64,000 nucleotides of DNA, from assembly GCF_013407925.2 (NCBI RefSeq), contig NZ_CP060201.1, positions 1,984,001 to 2,048,000 of the forward strand. The letters are read 5' to 3'. Source of the DNA: Pseudomonas protegens (GTDB lineage: Bacteria; Pseudomonadota; Gammaproteobacteria; Pseudomonadales; Pseudomonadaceae). Below are positions 1 to 10,374 of the stretch, piece by piece; position 1 is the stretch's first letter, and each line of letters starts with the position of its first letter. The notes under the pieces were generated by a model that made no database searches, was not told the origin of the DNA, and worked only from the letters and a program-made list of their open reading frames with translations. A program made the translations under genes and the position numbers.

Positions 1-753
1 GCGACCTTCTATCAAGGCTCTCGCCTGGCCTCCGGCGCCAAGGCAAACAAGCGCCTGCTGGTTACGCTGGGCATCCTGGCCCTGCTCGCCCATGGCATCA
101 GCCTGCTGACCCATCTGCTGACCCCGGCAGGCCTGGGCCTGGACTTCTTCAGCGCCGCCAGCCTGATCGCCGCGGCGGTCATCGCCCTGACCCTGCTGGC
201 CTGCTGGCGGATTCCGGTGGAAAACCTGCTGGTGCTGTTATTCCCCCTGGGCGCGCTGACGGCCCTGCTGGCGCAGTTCGTGCCAACCGGCACCGTGCCT
301 GTGATCGATGAGGAGCCGGGGATTCTCGCCCACATCCTGTTGTCGATCCTGGCCTACGGCATGTTCACCATCGCGGTGTTCCAGGCCTTGCTGCTGCTGG
401 TGCAGGACCATCAGTTGAAGAACAAGCATCCGTCCGGCCTGATCAGGAACTTCCCGCCCCTGCAGACCATGGAAAGCCTGCTGTTCGGCTTTCTCTGGGC
501 CGGCTGGACCCTGCTCTCGCTGTCGCTGATCTCCGGCTGGCTGTTCGTCGAAAACCTGTTCGCCCAGCACTTGGTGCACAAGACCCTGCTGGCTTGCCTG
601 GCCTGGGTGGTGTTCAGCGTGCTGCTGTGGGGCCGCAACCGCCTGGGCTGGCGCGGGCACAAGGCGATTCGCTGGACCCTCGCGGGTTTCTGCCTGCTGA
701 TGCTGGCGTACTTCGGCAGCAAGCTGGTTCGTGAATACATCCTGCACATCTGA
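1..753 (+). CDS. CcsA/YpjD-like cytochrome c assembly family membrane protein (5' truncated)
   Basis: The reading frame is open from the first base, so the start lies outside the window; only the C-terminal 250 residues are present. They are almost entirely hydrophobic, with about six membrane segments separated by short loops, and include the tract LLSLSLISGWLF followed by a WGRNRLGWRGHKAIRW segment typical of the cytochrome c assembly (CcsA/YpjD) family. In enteric bacteria ypjD also sits beside the CNNM-type gene yfjD, as here, where the next gene starts 9 bases downstream. The family resembles haem-handling CcsA proteins, but YpjD-type members outside a ccm cluster have no settled function. 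The internal GTG at 217 is not the real start. Confidence 0.85.
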   Translation, partial: ATFYQGSRLASGAKANKRLLVTLGILALLAHGISLLTHLLTPAGLGLDFFSAASLIAAAVIALTLLACWRIPVENLLVLLFPLGALTALLAQFVPTGTVPVIDEEPGILAHILLSILAYGMFTIAVFQALLLLVQDHQLKNKHPSGLIRNFPPLQTMESLLFGFLWAGWTLLSLSLISGWLFVENLFAQHLVHKTLLACLAWVVFSVLLWGRNRLGWRGHKAIRWTLAGFCLLMLAYFGSKLVREYILHI

Positions 754-762
754 CGACCGGCC

Positions 763-1992
<1,230 letters not shown>

Positions 1993-2100
1993 CTCGTCAC
2001 CGATACGCCCCCCCTACAGGCTGATGCCCTGGCCTTGAACCTGTGCCAAGGGCTTTCGGGGCCCGGCGCAGTCACGCCCCCCCGGCAACCGCCACAGCCC

Positions 2101-2130
2101 TTGTTGGATCGTTAGCCACCTTTCTATAAT
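2101..2130 (+). promoter_or_regulatory. Candidate sigma-70 promoter for the MFS gene
   Basis: TTGTTG at 2101-2106 and a consensus TATAAT at 2125-2130 are separated by 18 bases. It lies in the 322-base gap between the CNNM gene and the MFS gene and predicts a leader of about 180 bases. Apart from this promoter I see no conserved RNA or small gene in the gap. Confidence 0.5.
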
Positions 2131-2314
2131 CGCGCTGCTTACCCAAGCCCCGCAGATCCACGTGCTACCCGCACCGAAGACGATCCTGCAAGCATCACCC
2201 GCCACCGTTCGACGCCACTTGCATCCCGAGTGACGACCGCGCCAAACCCACATCCCTGGGTGCTCGACCACAATAATTCGCTCCACAGGAGCACAGACTG
2301 TCAGGGATACCCGC

Positions 2315-3631
2315 ATGACGACCAACACCGCCTACAGCGCCTCCGTACCCACTCAACCAAGCAATTCCGCGACCCGGGTGGCCACCGCCAGCTTTATCGG
2401 CACCGCCATCGAGTTCTACGACTTCTACGTTTACGCCACCGCCGCCGCGCTGGTGATCGGACCGGTGTTCTTCCCCCAGAGCTCCGGCACCGCACAGATG
2501 CTCTCGGCCTTTTTGACCTTCGGCATCGCCTTTCTCGCCCGCCCCCTGGGTTCGGCGCTGTTCGGCCATTTCGGCGACCGCATCGGGCGCAAATCGACCC
2601 TGGTCGCTTCGCTGCTGCTGATGGGGGTCTGCACCACCCTGATTGGCGTGTTGCCGGGCTATGACAGCATTGGCGCCTGGGCGCCGATCCTGCTCTGCGT
2701 GCTGCGCTTCGGCCAAGGCCTCGGACTGGGCGGTGAATGGGGCGGCGCCGCTCTGCTGGCCACGGAAAACGCTCCGGCCGGCAAACGCGCCTGGTTCGGC
2801 ATGTTCCCGCAACTGGGGCCTTCCATCGGCTTTCTCGCCGCCAACGGCCTGTTCCTGGCCCTGGCCATGGGCCTGGACGACGCGCAGTTCCGCGCCTGGG
2901 GCTGGCGCATTCCGTTCCTGCTCAGCGCCGCGCTGGTGATGGTGGGGCTCTACGTGCGCCTGAAGCTGCACGAAACCCCGGTGTTCGCCAACGCCGTGGC
3001 GCGCCAGGAACGAGTGAAGATGCCGCTGGTGGAACTCTTCAGCCAATACTGGATGCCGGTGCTGCTGGGCGCGGCCTCGATGGTGGTGTGCTACGCCCTG
3101 TTCTACATCTCCACGGTGTTTTCCCTGAGCTACGGCGTCGCCACCCTGGGCTACAGCCGGGAAACCTTCCTCGGCCTGCTGTGCTTTGCCGTGCTGTTCA
3201 TGGCGGCGGCGACCCCGCTGTCGGCCTGGGCCAGCGACCGTTTCGGGCGCAAGCCGGTGCTGGTGGTTGGCGGCGTGCTGGCGATTCTGTCCGGCTTCAC
3301 CATGGAACCGTTGCTGACCCAGGGCTCCACCGCCGGCGTGGCGCTGTTCCTGTGCATCGAGCTGTTTCTGATGGGGGTCACCTTCGCCCCGATGGGCGCG
3401 CTGCTGCCGGAACTGTTTCCGACCCACGTGCGCTATACCGGCGCTTCGGCGGCTTACAACCTGGGGGGCATTGTCGGTGCTTCGGCGGCGCCCTTCTTCG
3501 CCCAGAAGCTGGTGGCGATGGGCGGGCTGAGCTGGGTTGGGGGGTATGTTTCGGGGGCGGCGATCCTGAGTTTGATCGCGGTGCTGTGCTTGAAGGAAAC
3601 CCGTAACAACGACTTGAATCGGGTCGTGTGA
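2315..3631 (+). CDS. MFS transporter, metabolite:H+ symporter (MHS) type
   Basis: The 438-residue protein has 12 predicted membrane segments. The loop between TM2 and TM3 holds GDRIGRKSTLV, the MFS motif A, with a second copy ASDRFGRKPVLV in the second half. The N-terminal FIGTAIEFYDFYVYATAAA stretch is characteristic of the metabolite:H+ symporter group (shikimate, proline/betaine and alpha-ketoglutarate carriers). The ATG at 2315 is preceded by an AGGGA ribosome site. It stands alone, with its own promoter upstream and a REP pair downstream, so the substrate cannot be read from context. Confidence 0.88.
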   Translation: MTTNTAYSASVPTQPSNSATRVATASFIGTAIEFYDFYVYATAAALVIGPVFFPQSSGTAQMLSAFLTFGIAFLARPLGSALFGHFGDRIGRKSTLVASLLLMGVCTTLIGVLPGYDSIGAWAPILLCVLRFGQGLGLGGEWGGAALLATENAPAGKRAWFGMFPQLGPSIGFLAANGLFLALAMGLDDAQFRAWGWRIPFLLSAALVMVGLYVRLKLHETPVFANAVARQERVKMPLVELFSQYWMPVLLGAASMVVCYALFYISTVFSLSYGVATLGYSRETFLGLLCFAVLFMAAATPLSAWASDRFGRKPVLVVGGVLAILSGFTMEPLLTQGSTAGVALFLCIELFLMGVTFAPMGALLPELFPTHVRYTGASAAYNLGGIVGASAAPFFAQKLVAMGGLSWVGGYVSGAAILSLIAVLCLKETRNNDLNRVV

Positions 3632-3639
3632 ACAAGGGC

Positions 3640-3703
3640 TTCGCGAGCAAGCTCGCTCCTACAGGTTCAACGCAAACCTTGTAGGAGCGAGCTTGCTCGC
3701 AAT
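3640..3703. repeat. REP pair (REPIN), family A
   Basis: Two inverted copies of the Pseudomonas REP core (CGAGCAAGCTCGCTCCTAC on the left, its inverse on the right) are separated by about 15 bases. They lie between the convergent MFS and purT genes, where they could fold as a long hairpin. Confidence 0.85.
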
Positions 3704-3708
3704 GCTTC

Positions 3709-4890
3709 TCAGAGCTCGACCACTACCGCTTGCGCAGCACGGGTCGCCTTGGCCCGGGCGGCCTCGATCGACTCATCACGGGCCAGGGCCACGCCCATGC
3801 GCCGCTGGCCGTTGACTTCCGGCTTGCCGAACAGGCGCAACGCGGTGTCCGGCTCGCTCAGGGCGGCGCCAAGGTTGGCGAAGGCGGTCTGGGTGGATTT
3901 GCCTTCCACCAGGATCACCGCCGACGCCGAAGGCCCGAACTGGCGGATCTGCGGGATCGGCAGGCCGAGAATCGCCCGCGCATGCAGGGCGAACTGCGAC
4001 AGATCCTGGGAAATCAGGGTCACCAGGCCGGTGTCGTGGGGGCGCGGCGACACTTCGCTGAACCACACCTGATCACCCTTGATGAACAGCTCCACGCCGA
4101 ACAGGCCGCGGCCGCCCAGGGCCTCAGTGACGGCCTTGGCCACGCGCTCGGACTCGGCCAGGGCTTTGGGGCTCATGGCCTGCGGCTGCCAGGATTCCTG
4201 GTAGTCGCCCTTCTCCTGACGATGGCCGACCGGCGCGCAGAAAGTGGTGCCGCCCACGTGACGCACGGTCAGCAGGGTGATCTCGTAGTCAAAATCGATG
4301 AAGCCCTCGATGATCACCCGGCCCTTGCCGGCACGCCCGCCTTCCTGGGCGTAGTCCCAGGCTTTCTGCACGTCGTCGGCGCTGCGCAGCAGGCTCTGGC
4401 CCTTGCCCGAAGAGCTCATCACCGGCTTGACCACGCACGGGAAGCCCAGGTCTTGCACGGCCTTGGAATAGTCTTCGAAGGTGTCGGCGAAGTGGTACGG
4501 CGAGGTCGGCAGGTCCAGCTCTTCGGCGGCCAGGCGGCGGATGCCTTCGCGGTTCATGGTCAGCGAAGTGGCCCGGGCGGTCGGGATCACGGTAAAGCCT
4601 TCGGCTTCCAGCTCCACCAGGGTCGCGGTGGCGATGGCCTCGATTTCCGGAACGATGAAGTGCGGCTTCTCGGCCTCGATCACTGCACGCAGGGCCGCGC
4701 CGTCGAGCATGTTGATCACGTGGCTGCGATGGGCCACCTGCATCGCCGGGGCGTTGGCGTAGCGGTCCACGGCAATCACCTCGACACCCAGGCGTTGCAG
4801 CTCGATCACCACTTCCTTGCCCAACTCACCACAGCCACAAAGCAAGACGCGGGTCGCGGTTGGCGACAATGGAGTTCCGATACGAGTCAT
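3709..4890 (-). CDS. purT: Formate-dependent phosphoribosylglycinamide formyltransferase (GAR transformylase 2)
   Basis: This 393-residue ATP-grasp enzyme uses formate, ATP and GAR to make formyl-GAR in purine synthesis, bypassing the folate-dependent PurN step. The N-terminal [20 protein letters not shown] is the preATP-grasp nucleotide region. [13 protein letters not shown] is the ATP-binding loop and [10 protein letters not shown] the metal/phosphate-binding signature. I start at the ATG at 4888-4890, giving [10 protein letters not shown], which matches the family's usual N-terminus and is preceded by a GAGGA ribosome site. The open frame extends 25 codons further upstream, but that extension does not look conserved. 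Confidence 0.95.
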   Translation of the reverse strand: MTRIGTPLSPTATRVLLCGCGELGKEVVIELQRLGVEVIAVDRYANAPAMQVAHRSHVINMLDGAALRAVIEAEKPHFIVPEIEAIATATLVELEAEGFTVIPTARATSLTMNREGIRRLAAEELDLPTSPYHFADTFEDYSKAVQDLGFPCVVKPVMSSSGKGQSLLRSADDVQKAWDYAQEGGRAGKGRVIIEGFIDFDYEITLLTVRHVGGTTFCAPVGHRQEKGDYQESWQPQAMSPKALAESERVAKAVTEALGGRGLFGVELFIKGDQVWFSEVSPRPHDTGLVTLISQDLSQFALHARAILGLPIPQIRQFGPSASAVILVEGKSTQTAFANLGAALSEPDTALRLFGKPEVNGQRRMGVALARDESIEAARAKATRAAQAVVVEL

Positions 4891-4989
4891 CTGAAGGTCC
4901 TCAAAGGAGCGGATCATCGAGGGCCGAGCGCCAGGCGGGCGACCCATGGGGAAAGAGCGCGGCATTTTACATGAACCGCGGCCTTTGGC

Positions 4990-5457
4990 TCAGCCGGCGC
5001 ACGCCGCTTTGCGCAAACGCCAGGCCATGGCCAGCCAGACCACGGTGACCCCGGCGAACTTCGACCCCAGGGCGGTCAACACGACCCCAGGGGTCAGGGC
5101 ATCGATCATGCCGTAGAAGATGAAGGTATCCAGGGGAATGCTCAGGGCCGAACTGATCCACAGGCGATCATGCAGGGGCCGCTTGGTGATGCTGAACACC
5201 AGCCAGTCGATGCATTCCGAGACGGCGAACGCCGTGGCGCTGGCCAGGGCGATGGTCGGGTCGGAGGTGACATAGGACAACACCAGGGCCGCCAGCATGG
5301 CGACGATGGCGCCATGGCCGAAGCGCGTCTGCACCATGTCCCGCAGGACAAACACCAGCCCGCCCCAGGCCGACCAGACGATATCCAGCTGCGGCGCGAC
5401 GGAAAAGGCGTAGTTGATCAGCACGACGCTGCTGATATAGGTGATCAGGAAAAGCAT
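4990..5457 (-). CDS. VUT family (YhhQ-like, queuosine-precursor type) membrane transporter
   Basis: This 155-residue protein has about six membrane segments and contains VFVLRDMVQTRFG and TAFAVSECIDWLVF, which are typical of the VUT/COG1738 family (YhhQ and relatives, carriers of 7-cyano-7-deazaguanine-type queuosine precursors). No queuosine gene is beside it, so the substrate is inferred from family only. The start is uncertain: I use the ATG at 5455-5457, whose ribosome site is weak. The frame continues to a TTG at 5517 with an AAGGG upstream, but that segment runs toward a REP pair and looks non-conserved. Confidence 0.75.
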   Translation of the reverse strand: MLFLITYISSVVLINYAFSVAPQLDIVWSAWGGLVFVLRDMVQTRFGHGAIVAMLAALVLSYVTSDPTIALASATAFAVSECIDWLVFSITKRPLHDRLWISSALSIPLDTFIFYGMIDALTPGVVLTALGSKFAGVTVVWLAMAWRLRKAACAG

Positions 5458-5523
5458 GGGGCCAAGGGTACCTATCGGGAAGGCGCACAGGTTACTGCAG
5501 CCCCGGGGTTGGGCCAAGAAACC

Positions 5524-5578
5524 CTTTCGCCGGCAAGCTGGCCCCTACACCGGATTGCAGGAACCGGCTTGCCGTCGA
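5524..5578. repeat. REP pair (REPIN), family B, diverged
   Basis: TTCGCCGGCAAGCTGGCCCC and the inverse GAACCGGCTTGCCGTCGA form an imperfect inverted pair between the VUT gene and the DUF1289 gene. The core matches the family B repeats at 15.7, 21.7 and 23.4 kb, with several substitutions. Confidence 0.65.
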
Positions 5579-5587
5579 CTGGCCAGG

Positions 5588-5803
5588 TCAGCTCGCCGAG
5601 CTGGAGCCGACCATCCACAGCAAGCCACTGGATTTGGCCCGCTCATGGCACAGGGCCAGGACTGCGCGGCGCTCGCCGTTGTCCATGCGGCTCCAGCGGG
5701 TGATTTCATCCACCGTGCGCTGACAACCGGTGCAGATGTCCTGCTCATCCAGGGCACAGATGCTCACGCAAGGCGAGGCGACGGGTCTTTCAGGGGTGGT
5801 CAT
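5588..5803 (-). CDS. DUF1289 domain small cysteine protein
   Basis: This 71-residue protein carries the DUF1289 pattern: [21 protein letters not shown] holds four cysteines in the first half, followed by a W-x-x-M dipole (ITRWSRM) and a conserved HERAK tail. The cysteines suggest a small metal or Fe-S site, but the family has no established biochemical role. Its ATG overlaps the stop of the gamma carbonic anhydrase gene (ATGA at 5800-5803), so the two are very probably translationally coupled. Confidence 0.85.
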   Translation of the reverse strand: MTTPERPVASPCVSICALDEQDICTGCQRTVDEITRWSRMDNGERRAVLALCHERAKSSGLLWMVGSSSAS

Positions 5804-6324
5804 TGTTCTTGCTCAACCAGATCTCGGGCATAACGCTGGGCATTATGAACGTAGTGGGCAGCGCTGGCTTCGAGCATTTTCTTCTGTGCCTCGGTCAGTT
5901 CGCGCACCACCTTGCCGGGCGAGCCCATGACCAGCGAACCGTCGGGTATTTCCTTGCCTTCGCCGATCAGCGAATTGGCGCCGATGATGCAGTACTTGCC
6001 GATCTTCGCGCCATTGAGCACCACCGCATTGATGCCGATCAGGCTGTAATCGCCCACGGTGCAGCCATGCAGCATGGCGTTGTGGCCGATGGTCACGCCA
6101 GTGCCCAGGGTCAGTGGAAAGCCCATGTCGGTGTGCATCACGGCCCCGTCCTGGACGTTGCTGTGCTTGCCGATCAGGATCAGTTCGTTGTCGCCACGCA
6201 GCACGGCGTTGAACCACACGCTGGCCCCCTCTTCCAGCTTGACCTTGCCCACCAAGGTGGCATTCGGGGCCACCCAGCTCTGTGGATGGGTGTCGACTCG
6301 GGCGTCGCCCAGGCGGTATTTCAT
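5800..6324 (-). CDS. Gamma carbonic anhydrase family protein
   Basis: This 174-residue left-handed beta-helix protein shows hexapeptide repeats throughout ([49 protein letters not shown]). The three metal histidine positions of the gamma class are present: MHTD, then GHNAMLHG. It belongs to the YrdA/CaiE/PaaY group, which bind zinc; catalytic activity varies between members. The ATG at 6322-6324 gives [10 protein letters not shown], the usual N-terminus; a 20-codon upstream extension is rejected. It lies 56 bases after the Nudix gene and overlaps the DUF1289 gene, making a likely three-gene operon. Confidence 0.92.
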   Translation of the reverse strand: MKYRLGDARVDTHPQSWVAPNATLVGKVKLEEGASVWFNAVLRGDNELILIGKHSNVQDGAVMHTDMGFPLTLGTGVTIGHNAMLHGCTVGDYSLIGINAVVLNGAKIGKYCIIGANSLIGEGKEIPDGSLVMGSPGKVVRELTEAQKKMLEASAAHYVHNAQRYARDLVEQEQ

Positions 6325-6380
6325 CTTGTTGTCCTTATGCTTCAGGCAGTCGCGGGGTGATGCCAGGCCAAGCCATGGCC

Positions 6381-6980
6381 TCACGTGTCGATAAAGGTTT
6401 TCGGCGGGTGATGCAGACTGATATTGGCGTCGTACAGCAGGTTGACCAGTTCGACCACCATGATCGCGGTCAAGCCCCAGATCTTGTACTCGCCGAAGCG
6501 GTAGCTGGGGACGTACCAGCTGCGGCCCTGATAGTCGATACGGTGGGTGTGTTCGCGAGGGTCCTGGCGGAAGAACTCCAGGGGCACGCTGAAAACAGCG
6601 GCAATCTCGGCATCATTGGCCCGGTATTCGACGTAGTCGGGAATCACCCCGACATAAGGCGTGACCTTGATCCCGTGCAGGGAAATCAGCGGACTCAAGG
6701 GGCCGATGACCTCCACCAGTCCGGGCGGCAGACCGATCTCTTCTTCGGCCTCGCGCAGGGCGGTGAAGATCAGGTCCGGGTCTTCCGGATCGCGCCGGCC
6801 ACCGGGAAAGGCCACTTCACCACCATGGGTCGACAGCCCGCTGGCGCGCAGGGTCAGCACCAATTCCGGTTCGTCGCTGCGGGTGATGGGCACCAGCACC
6901 GCAGCCTCGGGGAAACGTCGGTCGGTCTCCAGGGTTCGTGGCGTGTAATGGCTTACCCGATGAAGTAGCTCGTCCAGCAT
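6381..6980 (-). CDS. CoA pyrophosphatase, NudL-type Nudix hydrolase
   Basis: This 199-residue protein has the Nudix box [20 protein letters not shown] followed directly by EIGLPPG, together with the upstream AFPGG and HGGEVAFPG elements seen in CoA pyrophosphatases (E. coli NudL). Members cleave CoA and derivatives to 4'-phosphopantetheine and 3',5'-ADP. It is the first gene of a minus-strand cluster with the carbonic anhydrase and DUF1289 genes and is divergent from a second Nudix gene. Confidence 0.88.
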   Translation of the reverse strand: MLDELLHRVSHYTPRTLETDRRFPEAAVLVPITRSDEPELVLTLRASGLSTHGGEVAFPGGRRDPEDPDLIFTALREAEEEIGLPPGLVEVIGPLSPLISLHGIKVTPYVGVIPDYVEYRANDAEIAAVFSVPLEFFRQDPREHTHRIDYQGRSWYVPSYRFGEYKIWGLTAIMVVELVNLLYDANISLHHPPKTFIDT

Positions 6981-7005
6981 GAGGCATCTCGATCTGTTGG
7001 CTACC

Positions 7006-7018
7006 GTGCATCATGCAC
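7006..7018. promoter_or_regulatory. Palindrome between divergent Nudix genes
   Basis: GTGCATCATGCAC is an exact 6+1+6 inverted repeat located 26 bases upstream of the minus-strand Nudix start and about 110 bases upstream of the plus-strand one. It could be an operator, but no regulator gene is adjacent. Confidence 0.35.
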
Positions 7019-7126
7019 CAATCCAATCGGTGGCCCAACCCCCGCTCCCGGGCATGTCGCTTAACGACAACTTGCCGACAACCGGGCGGCGCGCCAAGAT
7101 AGCCCCAGCCTTTGCGGATACCCCTC

Positions 7127-7678
7127 ATGAAATTTTGCAGCCAGTGCGGCAACCCGGTGACCCAGCGCATTCCCGACGGCGATTCACGCCTGCGCTTTGT
7201 CTGCGATCACTGCCAGACCATCCATTACCAGAACCCCAACATCGTTGCCGGCTGCCTGGCGACCTGGGAGGGCAAGGTATTGCTCTGCCGTCGCGCCATC
7301 GAACCGCGCCTGGGTTACTGGACCCTGCCGGCGGGCTTCATGGAAAACGGCGAGACGGTGGAACAGGCGGCCATCCGCGAAACCTTCGAAGAAGCCTGCG
7401 CCCGGGTGCGCAACCTGAATATCTACACCCTGATCGACGTGCCGCACATCAGCCAGGTGCACGTGTTCTTTCGCGCCGAACTGGCCGACCTGGACTTCGC
7501 CGCCGGCCCCGAGAGCCTGGAAGTGCAGTTGTTCGACGAAGCCGATATCCCTTGGTCCGAGCTGGCTTTTCGCACCGTCGGTCGTACCTTAGAATGCTTC
7601 TTCGCTGACCGGCGGGCACAGGCTTATGCCGTTCGCTCCGAATCCATTCCGCCGCTCTCTCAGCCTGCCATCAGTTAA
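7127..7678 (+). CDS. Zinc-ribbon Nudix hydrolase
   Basis: This 183-residue protein begins MKFCSQCGNPV and has a second pair of cysteine/histidine ligands in FVCDHCQTIHY, so it carries an N-terminal zinc ribbon (about residues 1-35) joined to a Nudix domain. The Nudix box is GFMENGETVEQAAIRE followed by TFEEACARV; the usual E-E-x-G has A-C at its end. Relatives act on ADP-ribose, FAD or NADH. The ATG at 7127 is chosen over the upstream in-frame start at 7112 because the zinc ribbon begins immediately. It is a single gene. Confidence 0.85.
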   Translation: MKFCSQCGNPVTQRIPDGDSRLRFVCDHCQTIHYQNPNIVAGCLATWEGKVLLCRRAIEPRLGYWTLPAGFMENGETVEQAAIRETFEEACARVRNLNIYTLIDVPHISQVHVFFRAELADLDFAAGPESLEVQLFDEADIPWSELAFRTVGRTLECFFADRRAQAYAVRSESIPPLSQPAIS

Positions 7679-7721
7679 ACAATAAAAACGTGCACGGACT
7701 CCGTGCGCGCCTGGGGATATC

Positions 7722-8231
7722 GTGTCAATGCGCTGGTTGCTTGCCCTGCTGTGCTGTTCCGTCGTCACTCTGTCTCAGGCCTCCACGGTGGAAACCCTGG
7801 ACGGCAAGGTCATCGAAAAGGTCCTGGTGCTCAAGTCCGCCCATCAACTGCAGTTGATCAATGGCGGCAAGCCCTTGAAAACCTACCGGATCTCCCTGGG
7901 CAAGAAGCCCAAGGGGCCCAAGCTCATGGAAGGTGATAAACGCACCCCCGAAGGCCTCTACTGGCTCGACTGGCGCAAGACCAGCGACCGCTACAACCTG
8001 GCCATGCACATCTCCTACCCGAACATCACCGATGCCGCCCGCTCGCGTCGCGAAGGGGTCAATCCCGGCGGCATGATCATGATCCACGGCACCCCGGACA
8101 CCGAAGAGTTTCCCGAGCAGTACTTCCACACCCTGGACTGGACCGATGGCTGCATCGCCATGCGCAACGTCGACATGCGCGAGGTCTGGGGCCTGGTGAA
8201 AGACGGCACGCTGATCGAAATACGCCCTTAA
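7722..8231 (+). CDS. L,D-transpeptidase family (YkuD domain) exported protein
   Basis: This 169-residue protein has a signal peptide (about residues 1-20, ending QAS), then a YkuD domain with IHGTPDTEE and DWTDGCIAMRN, giving the catalytic histidine and cysteine positions. The common SHGC form is TDGC here, a variant I believe occurs in part of the family. Members make 3-3 or lipoprotein crosslinks on peptidoglycan or cleave them. A GGGGA ribosome site lies five bases before the GTG at 7722 and eleven before the ATG at 7728, so GTG is the better start. It stands alone. Confidence 0.87.
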   Translation: MSMRWLLALLCCSVVTLSQASTVETLDGKVIEKVLVLKSAHQLQLINGGKPLKTYRISLGKKPKGPKLMEGDKRTPEGLYWLDWRKTSDRYNLAMHISYPNITDAARSRREGVNPGGMIMIHGTPDTEEFPEQYFHTLDWTDGCIAMRNVDMREVWGLVKDGTLIEIRP

Positions 8232-8347
8232 CCGCCTCCCGGCAAAAAATATTTCTCCCCCCCGCAGCCCTCCCCGGGCGCGCATACCACTTGGCGACCT
8301 GCCGCGGGTCGCCACCTCGACCTATAGCCTTCGCGGCCAGACCTGCC

Positions 8348-8358
8348 TAATACCACTT
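8348..8358. promoter_or_regulatory. Candidate NagR operator, distal half-site
   Basis: TAATACCACTT is the exact reverse complement of AAGTGGTATTA at 8440-8450. It lies in the 275-base gap between the L,D-transpeptidase and the GntR regulator, otherwise free of genes. Confidence 0.45.
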
Positions 8359-8425
8359 CAATCCTTTATCCTCCCAAGCACCCCGAAAGCGCCGGATTTA
8401 CTGCACCTCCACCGGATAGGTGGCG

Positions 8426-8451
8426 TTGACATGGTATTTAAGTGGTATTAG
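8426..8451 (+). promoter_or_regulatory. nag promoter with overlapping GntR operator
   Basis: A consensus -35 TTGACA (8426-8431) runs straight into two TGGTAT half-sites 12 bases apart (8432-8437 and 8444-8449), the second within AAGTGGTATTA. The -10 is less clear (TAGTTT at 8449 with a 17-base spacer). TGGTAT resembles the half-site of HutC-type NagR/DasR regulators, so autoregulation of the operon is likely. Confidence 0.5.
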
Positions 8452-8506
8452 TTTTTCGGCATTACCGGGCGACAACAACCTCATAACCGCATCGGAAAAC
8501 CTACAG

Positions 8507-9238
8507 ATGAATCACCTCCTGACCCTGCGTCCCGACGATTCCCAGCCGACCCCGCTGTACCTGCAACTGGCCCGCAACCTGGAAGCGGCGATCCACTCCG
8601 GCCAATGGAAAGCCGAGCAGGCGCTGCCTTCGGAACGCAACCTCAGCGAACTGCTGGGCATCTCCCGGGTGACTGCGCGCAAGGCCCTGGAAGTGCTTCT
8701 CGAACGAGGCCTGATTCGTCGCAGCCAGGGCTCGGGCACCTTCATCACGCCACGCCTCGAACAACCGCTGTCGCGCCTTTCCGGCTTCAGCGAGATGCTG
8801 CGCCTCAAAGGCTTCGTCCCCGGCTCGCAGTGGCTGGAACGCACCCTCACCCCGCCGACCCACGAAGAGCTGATCCGCCTCGGCCTGTCGCCCAACGACA
8901 AGGTGGCGCGGCTCAAGCGCCTGCGCAAAGCCGACGACGCGGTCATGGCCATCGAGATGAGCACCCTGCCGGCCAGCATCATTGCCCAGCCCGAGGCGGT
9001 CGGTGACTCGCTCTACGAGTACCTCGACAGCATCGGCCGCCCGGTGGTCCGGGCCCTGCAGCACATCCAGGCAATCAATGCCTCGGACGAATTCGCCGCC
9101 CTGGTGGGCATTGCCCCCGGCACCGCCATGCTGCTGATGACCCGGGTCGGCTACCTGGAAGACAACACGCCGATCGAAGTCACCGACACCTACTGCCGCA
9201 ACGACTACTACGACTTCGTCGCCGAACTGCGACGCTGA
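8507..9238 (+). CDS. nagR: GntR/HutC family regulator of the GlcNAc operon
   Basis: This 243-residue protein has an N-terminal GntR winged helix (about residues 13-78: LPSERNLSELLGISRVTARK, then RRSQGSGTFI) and a C-terminal UTRA ligand domain (about 95-240). HutC-type regulators beside nag genes sense GlcNAc-6-P or GlcN-6-P and repress the operon. The ATG at 8507 (MNHLLTLRPD) is chosen; the frame runs 29 codons upstream through the promoter and operator, so that part is not coding. It is first in a tight cluster with nagA, the SIS deaminase, nagF and nagE, the order I recall for P. aeruginosa PA3757-PA3761. Confidence 0.87.
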   Translation: MNHLLTLRPDDSQPTPLYLQLARNLEAAIHSGQWKAEQALPSERNLSELLGISRVTARKALEVLLERGLIRRSQGSGTFITPRLEQPLSRLSGFSEMLRLKGFVPGSQWLERTLTPPTHEELIRLGLSPNDKVARLKRLRKADDAVMAIEMSTLPASIIAQPEAVGDSLYEYLDSIGRPVVRALQHIQAINASDEFAALVGIAPGTAMLLMTRVGYLEDNTPIEVTDTYCRNDYYDFVAELRR

Positions 9239-9267
9239 ATCCGCCCCCTGGAGCCAGAGAAACGCCC

Positions 9268-10354
<1,087 letters not shown>

Positions 10355-10374
<20 letters not shown>

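Noticed and set aside
5457..5520. A preQ1-riboswitch-like stretch (GCAGTAACC on the minus strand) before the VUT-type transporter.
   Set aside because: The first stem and the A-rich tail of the known preQ1 class I fold cannot be formed, and a REP pair lies close by.
7722..8231. The TDGC motif of the L,D-transpeptidase as a broken active site.
   Set aside because: The catalytic histidine and cysteine are present, and I believe that non-SHGC variants are common in part of this family.
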